From: Chiridota heheva
Taxonomy: Eukaryota; Echinodermata; Holothuroidea; Apodida; Chiridotidae
Length of the DNA: 64,000 bases
Direction: 5' to 3'
NCBI GenBank assembly: GCA_020152595.1
Contig: JAIGNY010003040.1
Location: forward strand, 294,001-358,000
Shown here one piece after another: positions 1 to 12,700 of the stretch; the first letter of the stretch is position 1, and the number at the start of each line of letters is the position of its first letter. The notes beneath the pieces are model-generated. The model saw only the letters and a list, made by a program, of their open reading frames with translations, searched no databases and was not told the DNA's origin. The translations under genes and the position numbers were made by a program.

Positions 1-280
1 CTCTTCCTTTCCCTCTCCTACCCCTGTTCCTCTCCCCTCCTATCTCTGTTCCTCCCCACTCCTCTCTCTGATCCTACCCCTGATTCTCACCTGCTTCTCT
101 CCATGCTCCTCCTCCTGCTCCTCCCCCTGCTCCACTCCTCCTGTATCCTATCTTATACCTCACGTAGTCTTCATATTTATCCTCTCTATTCCTTTTATAA
201 CTCATGATTTAATTTTTACCTTTGGCACGTTCAACTCAAGACTGTCGCTGTGCTGTATATCCTCATTAAACACACAAATC
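1..280 (+). mobile_element. 3' end remnant of an RNase H-type non-LTR retrotransposon
   Basis: A C/T-rich stretch is followed at 221-280 by a segment matching the tails of the LINE copies ending at 32492, 40071 and (minus strand) 53638. The shared order is GGCAC, a short divergent stretch, CTGTCGCTGTGCTG-like, then ATCCTCATTAAACA-like. No coding part is visible, so this is a 5'-truncated or eroded copy. Family assignment rests only on the shared tail. Confidence 0.5.
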
Positions 281-557
281 ATATATGATGAGCTTGCTTG
301 ACTACTGTTCTCATCCTTTCAGCCATAGACAGGATTTGGGGTTCAAGAGGGGAGGGGGGAAGAGACTTTCCTCACATTTTTCCATATTTACATCTTTTAT
401 ATGGTGAGTTTTGGTAGTTTGGGGTGATTTCATGATTTTACTCCCACTTTTGGTTTTCAGTTTGATAGAAGCCATTGCTGATTATTCTGAAAGATTTTGT
501 TGTTGCAACTCAGATAAATCAAAGACCCACTAGTAAGTAATTAATTTTTCATGATAG

Positions 558-717
558 GGCTAGAATGCTGCACTGCAGAAATCGTGAAGACTATCTTGCC
601 AAGGTACACTGTATACGACAAGCACTAGCACTTCTGTTTCAGGATGAAACCATGGTGGACTGGTTTGCTGATATGGGGATGCACATGATAGGGGATGTGC
701 TATCAACCTCTGGCTAT
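558..717 (+). CDS. MIGA: MIGA exon (first visible)
   Basis: Encodes RMLHCRNREDYLAKVHCIRQ and on to DVLSTSGY, ending at a GTAAGT donor at 718. The acceptor is taken as the AG at 556-557 behind a T-rich tract. An alternative AG at 562-563 would shorten the exon by six bases. The exon is internal, so the ATG at 565 is not proposed as a start codon. Confidence 0.85.
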
Positions 718-3700
718 GTAAGTCAAGTGGCATTGTTTTATAGGATAGTGCAACGGTCAAAATGACCATTTTCTGTAATAGGGATATAAGAGAGAAATCG
801 AATTGTGAGCAAAACAATAATTCTAAATTTGAACCCTTAAAGGAATTTTCTTGTGAATTCTCATTTCTATGTTTAGGATGGAGGACTATTAAAGGAGACA
901 CAAAGTCTGACATATTTCATATTATAGAATTAAAAATAACAAATGTACTGACCAAGTTTGTACTGACTCCTGCAGCAATCTAACACATGTTTGTAATTAT
1001 TAAAGACTTTAATCGTACTACTAAATACTATGGGAGCTGCCATTTTGATTTCAAAACATGCAGATTATGATGTCATCAGCCCAGCAGAAAGTGGAATGCT
1101 TTGTATTTCTTTATAATTTACCTCAAGATTTTTAGGTGATGATGATTTTTTTGTTATGTAAGGGTCAAGGAATCTTTTGTGTGCACATGAAATTATGAAA
1201 ACATTCTGTTAAAACTGTCACATCATTTTGGAATAAAAACTTTAATCACATTTATAAAGAAATACATTAAATTTCTTATCCCTATTGGGGAAATGATGTC
1301 ATCATGCACAATATTTCAAAATGGCAGCCTCCATGTGTCAAGTTCAAACATGAATAACTTGAGATAAAAATAAGATTGTGACTCGCTGTTTTTGGTAGTT
1401 GGTTAAGATTTGTATCCTCTATCATATGAAATAATGATTGTATCAGACTTTATGTCTCCTTTAAAGGAAAAGATTGGATGTAAAAACCATGTTGATATCT
1501 TATTCTGTTTGAGTTATTTTATTTCAAAGATTTCACTAGTGTGACCTTGCAGTGTACAATGTGCAAACTATTTTATCATGTATTTATTCATGTAAATTAT
1601 TTGCCGCTGTCTAAATTATAAGAGCTTTTTTTTTTTTTAAACAATTTGCTCAAAATTGGGTTGGGTTCCTTCCAGAAAGATTAAAAGATTGGTTACGAAA
1701 ACAGTTGCTTGGTTTAAGAGAATGGAGACATTTTCAGCTAATGACATCACAATTTTACATATTTTCTTAAGTAATTAGGCCTGAAAAAAAAAAAAAAACT
1801 GAGCACAAATAAACTTGAAAATGCTTAATTTATCAGTTTTGGTAAGATATTGACTTTTTCATGATTTTCAATAGAGTTTCACAGAATCTAAGCACCGTTT
1901 CTGCTAGGTATTACAAGATGTAAATATAAGACCAAGCTGGGATTTGTATGTCTTTTTGACAGAATGCATACTCCAGTTGTGTATCAGATTATGATTTAGA
2001 GTGCTTCATAATGTACAATTAGGTGCTTATGCTTTAGATCAGGGCTTTTTTACTGGTAGGGCCAATTGATGGCAATTATGGTTTTGGTAAACAGTATATA
2101 CCAAAAGCAGAAGCGGCGTCATCAGGTTGGAAGGGTATATTGGGGGTCAGGGGGTTCTAGGAGGGGCATTTCTTATCTTAATAGGAAAATGAGGACAACA
2201 AATGAATAAGACTACCCCTTGGGAGTAAATTTATCCGCCAAATCATTGGCCCACCAGTATCACATTGTTGAAAAAGTAGTGGTCCAAATAAAGTGACTGG
2301 TGGGCCAAGGGGCTCGCCAATATATATATATGCAAAAAATTGCCTGCCTTAGATTAGAACTACCATGCCACTAAAATGCTTGGGTATTCTCCCATGCTGG
2401 CCAATCCTATTCTACAATTATATCACTTGTATTTGCTGATATTTAAATTTGAATCCCTTTCCAGGCAACAGAGGACTTTTTTGTAAATTTTAATACCATG
2501 ATGCAATATGTGAAGGAGCCGTCTAATTGGACGGAGATTGAGGAGGAACTCAGAGGGAGACAGGTAAGTCTATCATGATGAAATAACCATCCTTTCAAGG
2601 AATGGTTCATCAACCATTCATGGGTTTTGCACAAAGTCCTCCCAAGCATATAATGTATCTTTATATTTAGACTCAGCCAAGGACTAATCTGATTCGCATC
2701 ACTGAACAGCAGTTATGTGGCTTGAGCCCAAGATAAATGACCTACATTGTGTACAGTGAAACAGTAGCTGGTTGCTTACAAGTGAACTGTGAATAGACTA
2801 TGAGATGCTGTCAGTTAAGAAGGTATAGATTACCCCTGTGTTGTGTATGGTGTAACAATAGCTGGATGCTAGTCAATGAAATGTGAAGAGTCTCTCAGGT
2901 TGAATGGTGTGGATTACCCCTGATTTTGAGAAAATCAAGGGTGTCGGGTTGGAGGGGTCTAAGGGCCAGAAATTCTTAATGGTTCTTGCTATGACCTAAC
3001 TATCAAAGACAGAAGGACAGATTAAGGACTTGCATTTGACCAGCACTTAAAGACCGTGCACAAAGCAGGGATCAACAAATCAAGCAAAAACCAACTCGCC
3101 CACCAGGCAGGAATATCTGAATCTGTGGTTGTCAGGAAAGTAAAGAAGGTGCCCCTGGAACTTGTTTGTATACATGCAATGCAAATTGTGCTGAATGCCA
3201 AGTTGTCCATTGGGGTAAGTCAAGTAAGTGTCATGGTTACCCGGATAAGATTTTTGGTTCAAACAGAAAAAGACTGTGGACATGTAGCAAGCAATCTGTC
3301 ATTTTGCAGCGTTTATCATATTCTAAGCGTATTTTCGATTTGTAATGTATTTTTTGTCTCCTAACCACACTCCGTTCAATTATAAATTGCAAAACACTTT
3401 CTTTGAGCTGTACAAGTCATATATGTAATCAATATTTGTGAGTGAATCAGGCCTGGATAGGTCTCATACCCTGTACTTTAATTTGGTTGTTTTGTAACAG
3501 TAGCCTCTGGTGTAAAGTAACTTAAGGAAATGTATTTACTTTCCAGTTACATAGGTATTTTCTTAATGTCCCAGGGGGTCCAAAACGTGACTGAAATTTT
3601 CCGGAACATTTTCATTAAAATTAATTTTCATAACTTTCCTTTTGTTTTGTATCACTACAAGTTTGGTTTATATGAATGCTAAGACAATAATAAACTTTTC

Positions 3701-6700
3701 AATAAAAAAGTCAGAATAAAGAAAATATTGAGATAAATATAGAAATTTTAGGCAAAATTAGGCCAGTTTTTTTGAGCTTGTATCTTTTTATGTTAATAAT
3801 GAAAATGGAGGATTTTTTTATATATTTAGATTGTTTGTGAAATTTCCTTTCCAATGATACCAGTCTTAGTTTGTTTCTCAAAGCAAAACAATGAAAATAA
3901 ACAAACAAATAATCACTGCTGTAATTACTCGTGAAAAACAATACCATGCATCCGTTGTGGTACACAAACCTGGGCCATCCATGTGAACTTTCCGAACACT
4001 AACCGCTGTACTAGACTGGGATGTTATAGTGTGTTTTTTTCACACTTAAATATTGGCATGAATAAAGAGGGGGTAGTTGCTCTTTTTGATTTCAATCGGA
4101 ATTTGGCCTTTGTGACGGTATATTTAACGTATTGCGATCAGAAACTTCAATTTTTGCCAAATTTTGGTCTCAAAAAGGCTAAAAATCATGATATTTTTCA
4201 CAATATTTGCCAAGAAAAAAGATATTGATGATAGGGGCAGTCAAAATTCAACCTGAATTAGATGCATTGATGTCTTCGTAAGTTCCTCACGGGTTGTCAG
4301 GCAAAAGCAAGGTTTGGAAGTATGGCAAGAAAGTCTTTGAAAAAAACAATAGTTTTTCGTCAAATTTGTGCATTTTTTTAATTTTCTTTATTTCAACCCA
4401 TTTTTTTTCAAACATCTTCAACATAACTCCCATCAAAAAGTTACATTTTCTGAAAACTATTCGAGCTCTTTCAAGTGATACCAGGATCACTGCTGTTGGC
4501 CTATTTGACGAAGTAAAATTATTTTTTGAAAAGTGCATGTCCAATCGGTGGTGTCACGACTGCGTAGGGATTTATGGTCAATTTATCTTCTGTTCATCCA
4601 GGTAAAGTTCATGTCGTTCTATGACATCGTGATGGACTTCCTGCTCATGGACGCCTTTGATGACCTGGAGGATCCACCTCCATCTGTCCTCACCATCATC
4701 CAGAACAGGTGGTTGTCACAAGGGGTGAAAGAAACGGTAAGCGTCTTCTCTGTTCATAACTCAAACATCAAATATTTATCAGAAGTGTATACAAAGGGTC
4801 AAAATTTTCAAGACTATATTAAAAAACATTTTTTTAAAGGAATATTCCCATGGAATTTCATGTTCTATATTTGATACAGGACAATAAAAGAAACAGATTA
4901 GTAAAAACACTAAGTTATTATCTTATTCCTACAAGAAGTTATTGAATTTTAAAGATTTTTCTTGTCTGTGTAAAAAAGATTGTTGGTCTGAGTTTAAGCC
5001 ATCATTATGATGTCATCACAGCACTTCTGTACTATTCTTTATGTATTTCTTTGAAAATTGTTTTCTAAATGATTGGGAACATTTTTTTCTTCAAAAATTA
5101 TTAAGACGAGTGTAGAATAAAATTTACAACAATGTTTTCCAATCTGTTCATGTAACCTAATACATAAAGATTAGTAGTGGAAGTTCTGTGATGACTTAGA
5201 CTCGGCACAAAAGTCATTTTTATACGGGCAAGAAAAACCTTCAAAGTTTATTACTTCTTCTAGAAATGAGATATCAACATGTTTTTTTTTACCAATCTGT
5301 TTCTTTATTTTTTTCTCTGTCAAATACATGGAATTGAAATTCCATGGGAATATTCCTTTAAGAATCGTAATCAAGGATGTCATGAGTTTCATGTAGCATA
5401 TAGCTACAAGGCTTAAAGGAATATTCCTTTTTCCGTTTAGGTGCAGTGTAACTATGTGATGTCATAAAGGTATATCCTAAGACCAAAATTTTTGTGAATT
5501 TCTGAAGAAAAAAAAAAGATATAAAGTCGACTAGCAGATGGCAAAGCATGTTCTTGAAAATGGCATATTATACCTCATCTCAGTAATTTAACAAAAAATG
5601 TTTCCAATAAGTTAAAAAAAGGCAATTAATTTTCAAAGAAATGCATAAATAGTGTTTTGGATCTGCCTTTATGACATCACACTGCACACTGTGAGGTCAC
5701 ACTGGTAAAATATTTGAAATGCAATAACTCCAAAACGGAATAAGATATCAGCATGATTTTTACGGTAATTTTTTGTTTCTTTAATAGTCCTCTGTAATAT
5801 ATACCTTTTTAAGAATGGTTTGTCTAAACTTGGAAAGCATTGATTTAAAGACAAGGATTTGGAAGTTTTTGCCAAAAATTGACCCTCAAATGAACTTCAC
5901 TACTGAGAATATTTTGTGATACACAGATGGAATTTAAAATGGCAAAATTGATGTCAAAGTAAATTGTTCATGTTGGATCTCCTTTTTGAAACAATCCATT
6001 TTAAGATGGAGTTGTTTGCTTTATTGCAAAAGCTTTGAAATGAGATGAAATATGTAAATAAGTTGTTCACTAGTTGAACATTTGTATGTTGGCTTAAGGA
6101 TTGATGATAATAAGTATGGATGATAATTAGTATGTTTATTGTCAATATATTAAAGAACACAACTGTAAGCCACTGGCCACAAGTACAATATATAGGCACT
6201 GATACACACTTTGAAGGGAATATGTACATGACTCAACAATGCTATGTAACATGAATACAGGTCAATCAATAATGAGGGGGCTTGGGAGCTTTACCTCACT
6301 GCAATGAAATACTTGTTAGCAAATCTGAAGTTTTTTTTAATACTAGGGAAAAAAATCAAAGTTTTTTAAAATTGGAAATAACTCTTATTGTGCATCAAAG
6401 ATGATAACTTCTGTCGGTCAGGAAATTTTGTGAAGTAAACGAGGATTAAAATGTTTCTATAATCTTTGCAGAATGAGCAAACAAGTAGGGAATTCATCTT
6501 CAACAACATAGAAGCTTGGACAAAACTGTTGCAACAGTTCAGCGTCACAACAAGCTAAATATTTAGTGTTCTGATTCTTGATTATTTTCTTCACCAATTT
6601 TAAACTCCTCACCATCCTTCTTTTTCAATGTTGAATTTTCTGTGATTTAGCCTATATGATTTGAAAATAAAAGAAACATTAACAAATGGTCAAAATTGAA

Positions 6701-9700
6701 TTGGGGCTGGGGTAGGGGGGTATTATGCAAATGTCCTAAGAAGTAAAAAAACATACTAATTAAAAATGATGGAATACGAAACAAAAAACAGTTAACAAAA
6801 GTGTTATTATTTATGCTGTATGGATGTTGAATAGCACAGAATAGAAAAATATGTTCACCAAAAGCAGTACACAATTTTACGTAGTGTTCCCAGGACTTTT
6901 GTTCCCAGGACTTTTGTTCCCAGGACTTTTGTTCCCAGGACTTTTGTTCCCAGGACTTTTGTTCCCAGGACTTTTGTTCCCACGACTTTTGTTCCCACGA
7001 CTTTTGTTCCCACGACTTTTGTTCCCACGACTTTTGTTCCCACGAGTTTTGTCCAAGATTGTAGATCACAAATGATGCACATTTTATCCTCAAATAGAGT
7101 ACTGTTCTATCACCAGTTTCAAGTCTTAAAATTATGACTAGACAAAACAAAATTTACAAAGACTGCTTGTATTCAGGAGCTGAGATGCAACTTAGATACT
7201 ACACTGAAGTCAGATTTTAAGGTATGATATGCATTAATCTCCTAGTTTATTTCATTTTCCCCATCCAGTTTTAAACATGAATGTCTTTTAGTCTTAGTCA
7301 AGATTGCAATTACTGTTATTGTCACTAAACCAAACTTGATTCTTTTGGGTGACATTGATGTTTCGTCAATTATTTAAATTTGTTTTTCTTCTCTCATCCT
7401 ATCAGGGTCTTTCAGCAGCTGTTTGGTCCGTACTTGCAGCCAAGAAAAGGATGTTAAAAGTAAGGTTTCCAAATAGTTTTGCTCTGATTATGATTGAGTC
7501 CTAGGTATGTGACTTCTCTGACTTGTGGAATTGGTGTACCTTGGTATGTGACGATTGTGTTTTGGTTGAATTTTCTTCTCTTTGCAATGTATAGGATCTG
7601 TTATTTGGCTGGGTTGAGTCTGATTTTCCAATCGTTACTCCACTTCTCTATGGTGCTGATATAGTTTTGTAGATTATTAGCTGCATTGTTGTAATATTTG
7701 TAGGTAGACCAGATGGCTATATCATCCAAAAATTGCGAGAGCTGGATATTATTTGTTGGCGGTTGTGGTATGTCTGCTGTATACATGATGAACAAGATGG
7801 GACTTAATGTGCTACCTTGAGGTGTGCCTGTTGAGATGGGTAATGGCTGTAAATAGCTGTCTTTGATTTTGTATGTTGTGGATCTCTTCCTTAGATAGCT
7901 AGCGATCCATCATGTAAGATGTTCTGATATGTTGAATCTGCGCATTTATAGAAGGAGGCCGTTATGCCACAATCTATCAAACGCCTTTTCTGCATCAAAG
8001 AAGGCCGCAATAGTCTGACATCTTTGGTTTTTGGCTGCTATAGTGTCCTGTTTTAATCGGAAAAGTTGATCTGATGTGCATTTGTGCTTCCTGGAACCTG
8101 CCTGGCTGTTTGGTAGTAAGTTGTTGTCTTTAAGGTAACTAGATAGATGATTTGAGATGACCTTTTCCAGGCACTTTCCCAGGATTGTAAGTAGGCTGAT
8201 GGGTCAATAGTTTTGTGATGGGTCGATAGTTTTGTGGCTGACTTGTGTCTTTGCTTGGTTTCGGTAAGAGAATTGTGTTAGATGTTTTCCAGATGATGGG
8301 AAAGAATCCGTTCCTAATGAGGCTGTGTAAATGGTGCTAAGGGCTGTAAGGAGGCATGGTGGTGCTTTCTTGATGTAAATGTACTGAATACCATCTCTTC
8401 CTGGTGAGGTATTTTTTGCTTTTCAACTGCTTCCTTGATGTGTGGTGTTATCAGTGTATTTTGATCCTGTGACTCTTGGTTGATGTTATTTGTTGGATGA
8501 TAAGACTGCGGATAGACTCTTGGTTGGTGCTATTTGTTAGGTGGTAAGACTGGTTGTCGATGGATAACCAGCGTTTCGTGATAGCATTGTTACTATGCAA
8601 GTTTTGAGATCCTTTGAGATCCTTTGGTTGTGCTTAGGGTCATCTGGAATCTGATGTACTGTGGTGAAGAAACTCCTGAATAACTTCAACTTTGTCTTTG
8701 TTCGTAAGCAATTGTTCCGTTGTAATGGATGTGGTGGGCTCCATCTTTTGATTCTTTTGGTGTAGATGGTCTTTTTGATGAGCTGCCAAAATTTGGCTGG
8801 GTCTTTCTCGTTGGCGATTTGTTTGCATATGTTGTTATGCTGGTAGATCCTCTGTTGTTTAATGGTATCTTGTATGATTTTCGTGATTTGATTGATTTTG
8901 TTTTTGATAGAGCTATTCTTAGTTTTGATGATCTGCGTAGTCTCCTCCTCTGCTTTATTAGATTCCTTATGTGTAATGGGATGCCATGTAGTTTGCGTTG
9001 CTTGATTTTTGGTATTGCTTTTTCACTTGCTGTGACGATGAGGTTTGTGATGCCATGTGCCGCTTGTTCAATGTCTTGAAATCTGCTAATGGATTTGATG
9101 TTGGTTATGTTGTTGATGATTTCTTCTCTGTATCTTGACCAGTCTGCCTTCTTGTAATCAGGTTTTAGAATAGGTTCATTTGACTGGTCTGTTTGATGTA
9201 TGAGTTATAAGTGGTAGGTGGTCAGAACTGAGATCATTGCCGATGTAGAAGTTGTTGATGATATGACTGATGTTTGAAGAAATTAAACAGAACTCTAGTT
9301 GCTTTGGCTCCTGAATATCGCTGGTGGGCATCCTTGTTGATTGACTGTTGTTGAGGCAAATTATCTGATTGTTGTTGATGATGTCTACTAGTTGTGTGCC
9401 GTTGGTTGTTTTGTTTTTTCCAAGGTCTATGTGCTTTGCATTAAGATCGCCGAGGATGATAATGTGTTTATGTTCCATTATGATGTTTCGGAATTATGTT
9501 GTTGGAAAAATTCTTTGTCTGTTGTAGACCTTTGGTAAGTGCTGATGTTGGAGAATTTTCTTCCTGTGTCTAGTGTAACTGAAATACCAATGGCCTCACC
9601 TACTGGTGGTTGAAGTCGGAGTTGTTGGAATGTGATGTTTGATTTAAGTGCTATCTATGGCTACACCTCGTTCAAATGTGTTCTTGATGTGTGATAAGAT

Positions 9701-12700
9701 GATCGTGTACCCCTGAATGTAAGGTGGCTGTCTTTTGTTGGTGTGTCTTGTTTCATTAAAGCAAGCTATTTCTATATCTTGAGTAAACAGGTAGTCCCTT
9801 ATTTCCATCTGTTTATTGAACATGGAGTTGGCGTTCAGATGCATTATCTTTAAGTCAGACTTAAGTGATTTGTTGATTGCGGTTGTAAGTTACTGGTGGT
9901 TGTAAGTTACTGGTGGTTGTTACTTCATTGGTTTAGTTTTGACGCGTGACGGAGATTGGCGTTCAGATGCATTATCTTTAAGTCAGACATTGTTGATTGC
10001 GGTTGTAAGTTACTGTTGGTTGTTACTTCCTTGGTTTAGTTGTGACGCGTGACAGGAAAATTACTGTTCGTTGTTACTTCATTGGTTTAGTTGTGACGCG
10101 TGTCGGAGATTGAAAGTTACTGTTGGTTGTTACTTCATTGGTTTAGTTAATGCGTGGCGGAGATTGTTTTTTGAGCTCTGCTGTAACATGCTTTGGTTCT
10201 GTGTTGATGCCCATTATTTCTCTTGCTTTGGTGTTTATGATTTCCGCTTTTTTTGTGTCACTCATGGTTCTGGTTTTGGTGATCTGGATGATAAAATCAG
10301 TGATGAAATGCATTATCTTGTCTTTGTACTCTTTGAGGCTGTGGATTGTGTCTTCTCTGAGTTGGTGGAATAGCTAGGTATTTTTCCATTGATTTCTTTG
10401 ATTGCTTTGTTGTGGCATTCATTTAGTTGAGCAATCTCCTCAGCGTGTTTGTTCTTTAAGTCCTCTATGGCCTTGTTGGTCTCCACCGTAGATCTTGTTA
10501 TCTTTGCTTGTTGCTTTTTTTGGTTATTCTTGAAGTCTTGGAGTATGGTGTTGTTGACATAGGTTGCTTTTCTGTTCTGGTTTTTCTTGATTTTGATTTT
10601 CTTGGCGGCCCCGATGTAGCGGTTATATCCCTTGAAGCTTTCGATGTAGCTTCTGCTGCAGTTAGCGCATTTTGGCTTTTCACGTGGTTGAGTACATTTT
10701 TTTAAGTGGTGGTGTCCTGCACATTTAAGGCAAGTGGTGCGGTGTTTGCATGTAGATGCAAAGTGACCGAATCTCTGACACTTATGGCACTGAATTGGCT
10801 CAGGTTGTCTTCTAGTTCGTTCAACATTGTGGCGCTCGTATCCTATGATTACTCCTTCTGTTGTTGCTTTTTTGAGTTCAGTTTCCGTTTGGAATTCAAC
10901 TCCTACTTTCCAGATTGGTTTATTTGTGTCCTTCAGATAGAATCTTGTGCATTTCTTGATGTTGTAGCCTGCTCTTTATAGTTCTTGCGTAATCTGCTCA
11001 TCTGTTGTTGTAATACATAGCACACTAGTCCTGCTTCAGCCATCAATGGCAAATCAAATTAACATCTCTTGTAAACACCTTTATGAAAATCCTAAAATTA
11101 AACAAGACTTACTTAGAAGTTTGATTGGGATTCTATGAACTGGAGGGATTACATTGGCTTTTATTGTATGGCTACAATAATGGAAGGATTAAAGCTATGC
11201 ACATTAAACACTCCTTTTAGTACCAGCTTTCTATGTAAGGTAACTGTATAATTAGGGAGGGAGATTTAGATTAAGGTGATCTACCTACTGTGGTGTAGCG
11301 GTTATCATACCTGTCTACAGACCACGAGGCCCTGGCTTCAAGCCTGGGTTGGGTAGATACGCCAGTGTACTACAACTGGTTATCAAAGGCCATGGACATT
11401 GACTTGGTTGTTGATGTTATGTCTGTGCATACGTCGTACCTGTGTTCTTGTCCTGGTCGTATTCAGCATTTCGTGATAGCATTGTTACTATCATAACTGA
11501 ATACGGAGACGACGACCCCGTCATTGTAATTGTGTGTTCACTCGTCGTCGTGGCAAATTATGGTGGTCAGTAAAGTAAAGAAGCATAGGAGTGTAGGAAC
11601 ATGATGAACATCTATTGCAATAGATTTTCAGTCTAAAATTCTCAAAGCCTACAAGGTCGAACAAAAACATCACTTTAAATCACTCATCAATAAACAAACA
11701 AAACCTTCACTATTAAATACCATCCTATATGTAAATTATTACTTCCAAGCCAGACACATTGTCGACAAGGGAATACTTTTGTCCTTGTGTTAAGTGCGAA
11801 AGTCAGTGCATGCAGCTGTAGTGAAATTTGTTTACTATCAATGTCAGATTATGACCATGGAAAGTGAGGTGAGGTGTGTGGAAATCCCTGGTGTAATTGT
11901 TTTGTGCTGGGTTGTGGTTTCTGTTGTGAGCAATATAGACCCGACAGATTTTAGACTTTGTTGGGGCTTAAGACACAAAAGGTATTGCGAGGTTTAGACT
12001 TAATGAAGAAGAAAAATTGGTACAGAAGATTTGAGGAGAAATAGTTAAAACGTTGTCTTATGTACTGTTTTTTAGAGTACTTTGTGAGCAGTGCAAGAAA
12101 CTTTCTATTCAGACTTTATCGCACATTTGGCTCTGATTGGCTAGTTTACATCACATGATCAGTGGGCTGGGAAATTACCTTAGATATCATCTACTTGACT
12201 GTTTTCCATTCAAGTAAGAATTAAGATCAGATCTCATCTGCAGTGATAGAATAGTGTGAGAAGGAAGAACTTTGCCTACATAGGAATATTCCAGTGATTA
12301 ACATGACAGAAATGTTTCATTTGTGAAAAACATGTTGATATCATATTCTGTTTAGAAGTTATGACTTTTTAAAGATGGAGCAGTGTAATGTTATAGCTGC
12401 ACTTTCAAGAGGTTTTATTATGTATTTCTTTGGAAAATATTTATCTCTTTTTAGATTATGCACCTTTCAATTAACCTGTCTGAGTTTGATGATTGACAGC
12501 TTTTTCAACCAATCACGGCATAAATTTGCCTAGCAACAAAATCTGCACAACTAAGTGGGGCAAATATCCTACTGGTACAGTACAGCTAGCTAGCAGTGCA
12601 CGCTCATGTAGTCAATGCCATTTACTGTACAAAGAAATTTCTGCACACACAGACTGAGTGACGGCAAAATGGTGAACAAAAAATGCGCTCACGGGGCTTT

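Larger units (their letters stand above)
7462..11050 (-). mobile_element. Degenerate Jockey/CR1-like non-LTR retrotransposon, 3'-truncated
   Basis: Read on the minus strand the order is ORF1 with a zinc-knuckle region (10981-10498), an apurinic-type endonuclease (9844-9176), and a reverse transcriptase (about 8830-7462) with the FLDDIAIWS active-site motif and an EVTYLGL-like block. Many stops and frameshifts break it. It stops inside the reverse transcriptase about two bases from the MIGA exon donor, so the 3' end is missing. It lies antisense in a MIGA intron. Confidence 0.8.

Noticed and set aside
3056..3364. 102-residue open frame between MIGA exons, with a GTAAGT-like donor at 3214
   Set aside because: Neighbouring conserved MIGA exons already join in phase across it, and the peptide resembles nothing I recognise. 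A cryptic or alternative exon remains possible.
6647..7150. 167-residue minus-strand frame with SWEQK repeats
   Set aside because: A 15-bp minisatellite stays open in several frames and the flanks show no conserved protein or splice structure.
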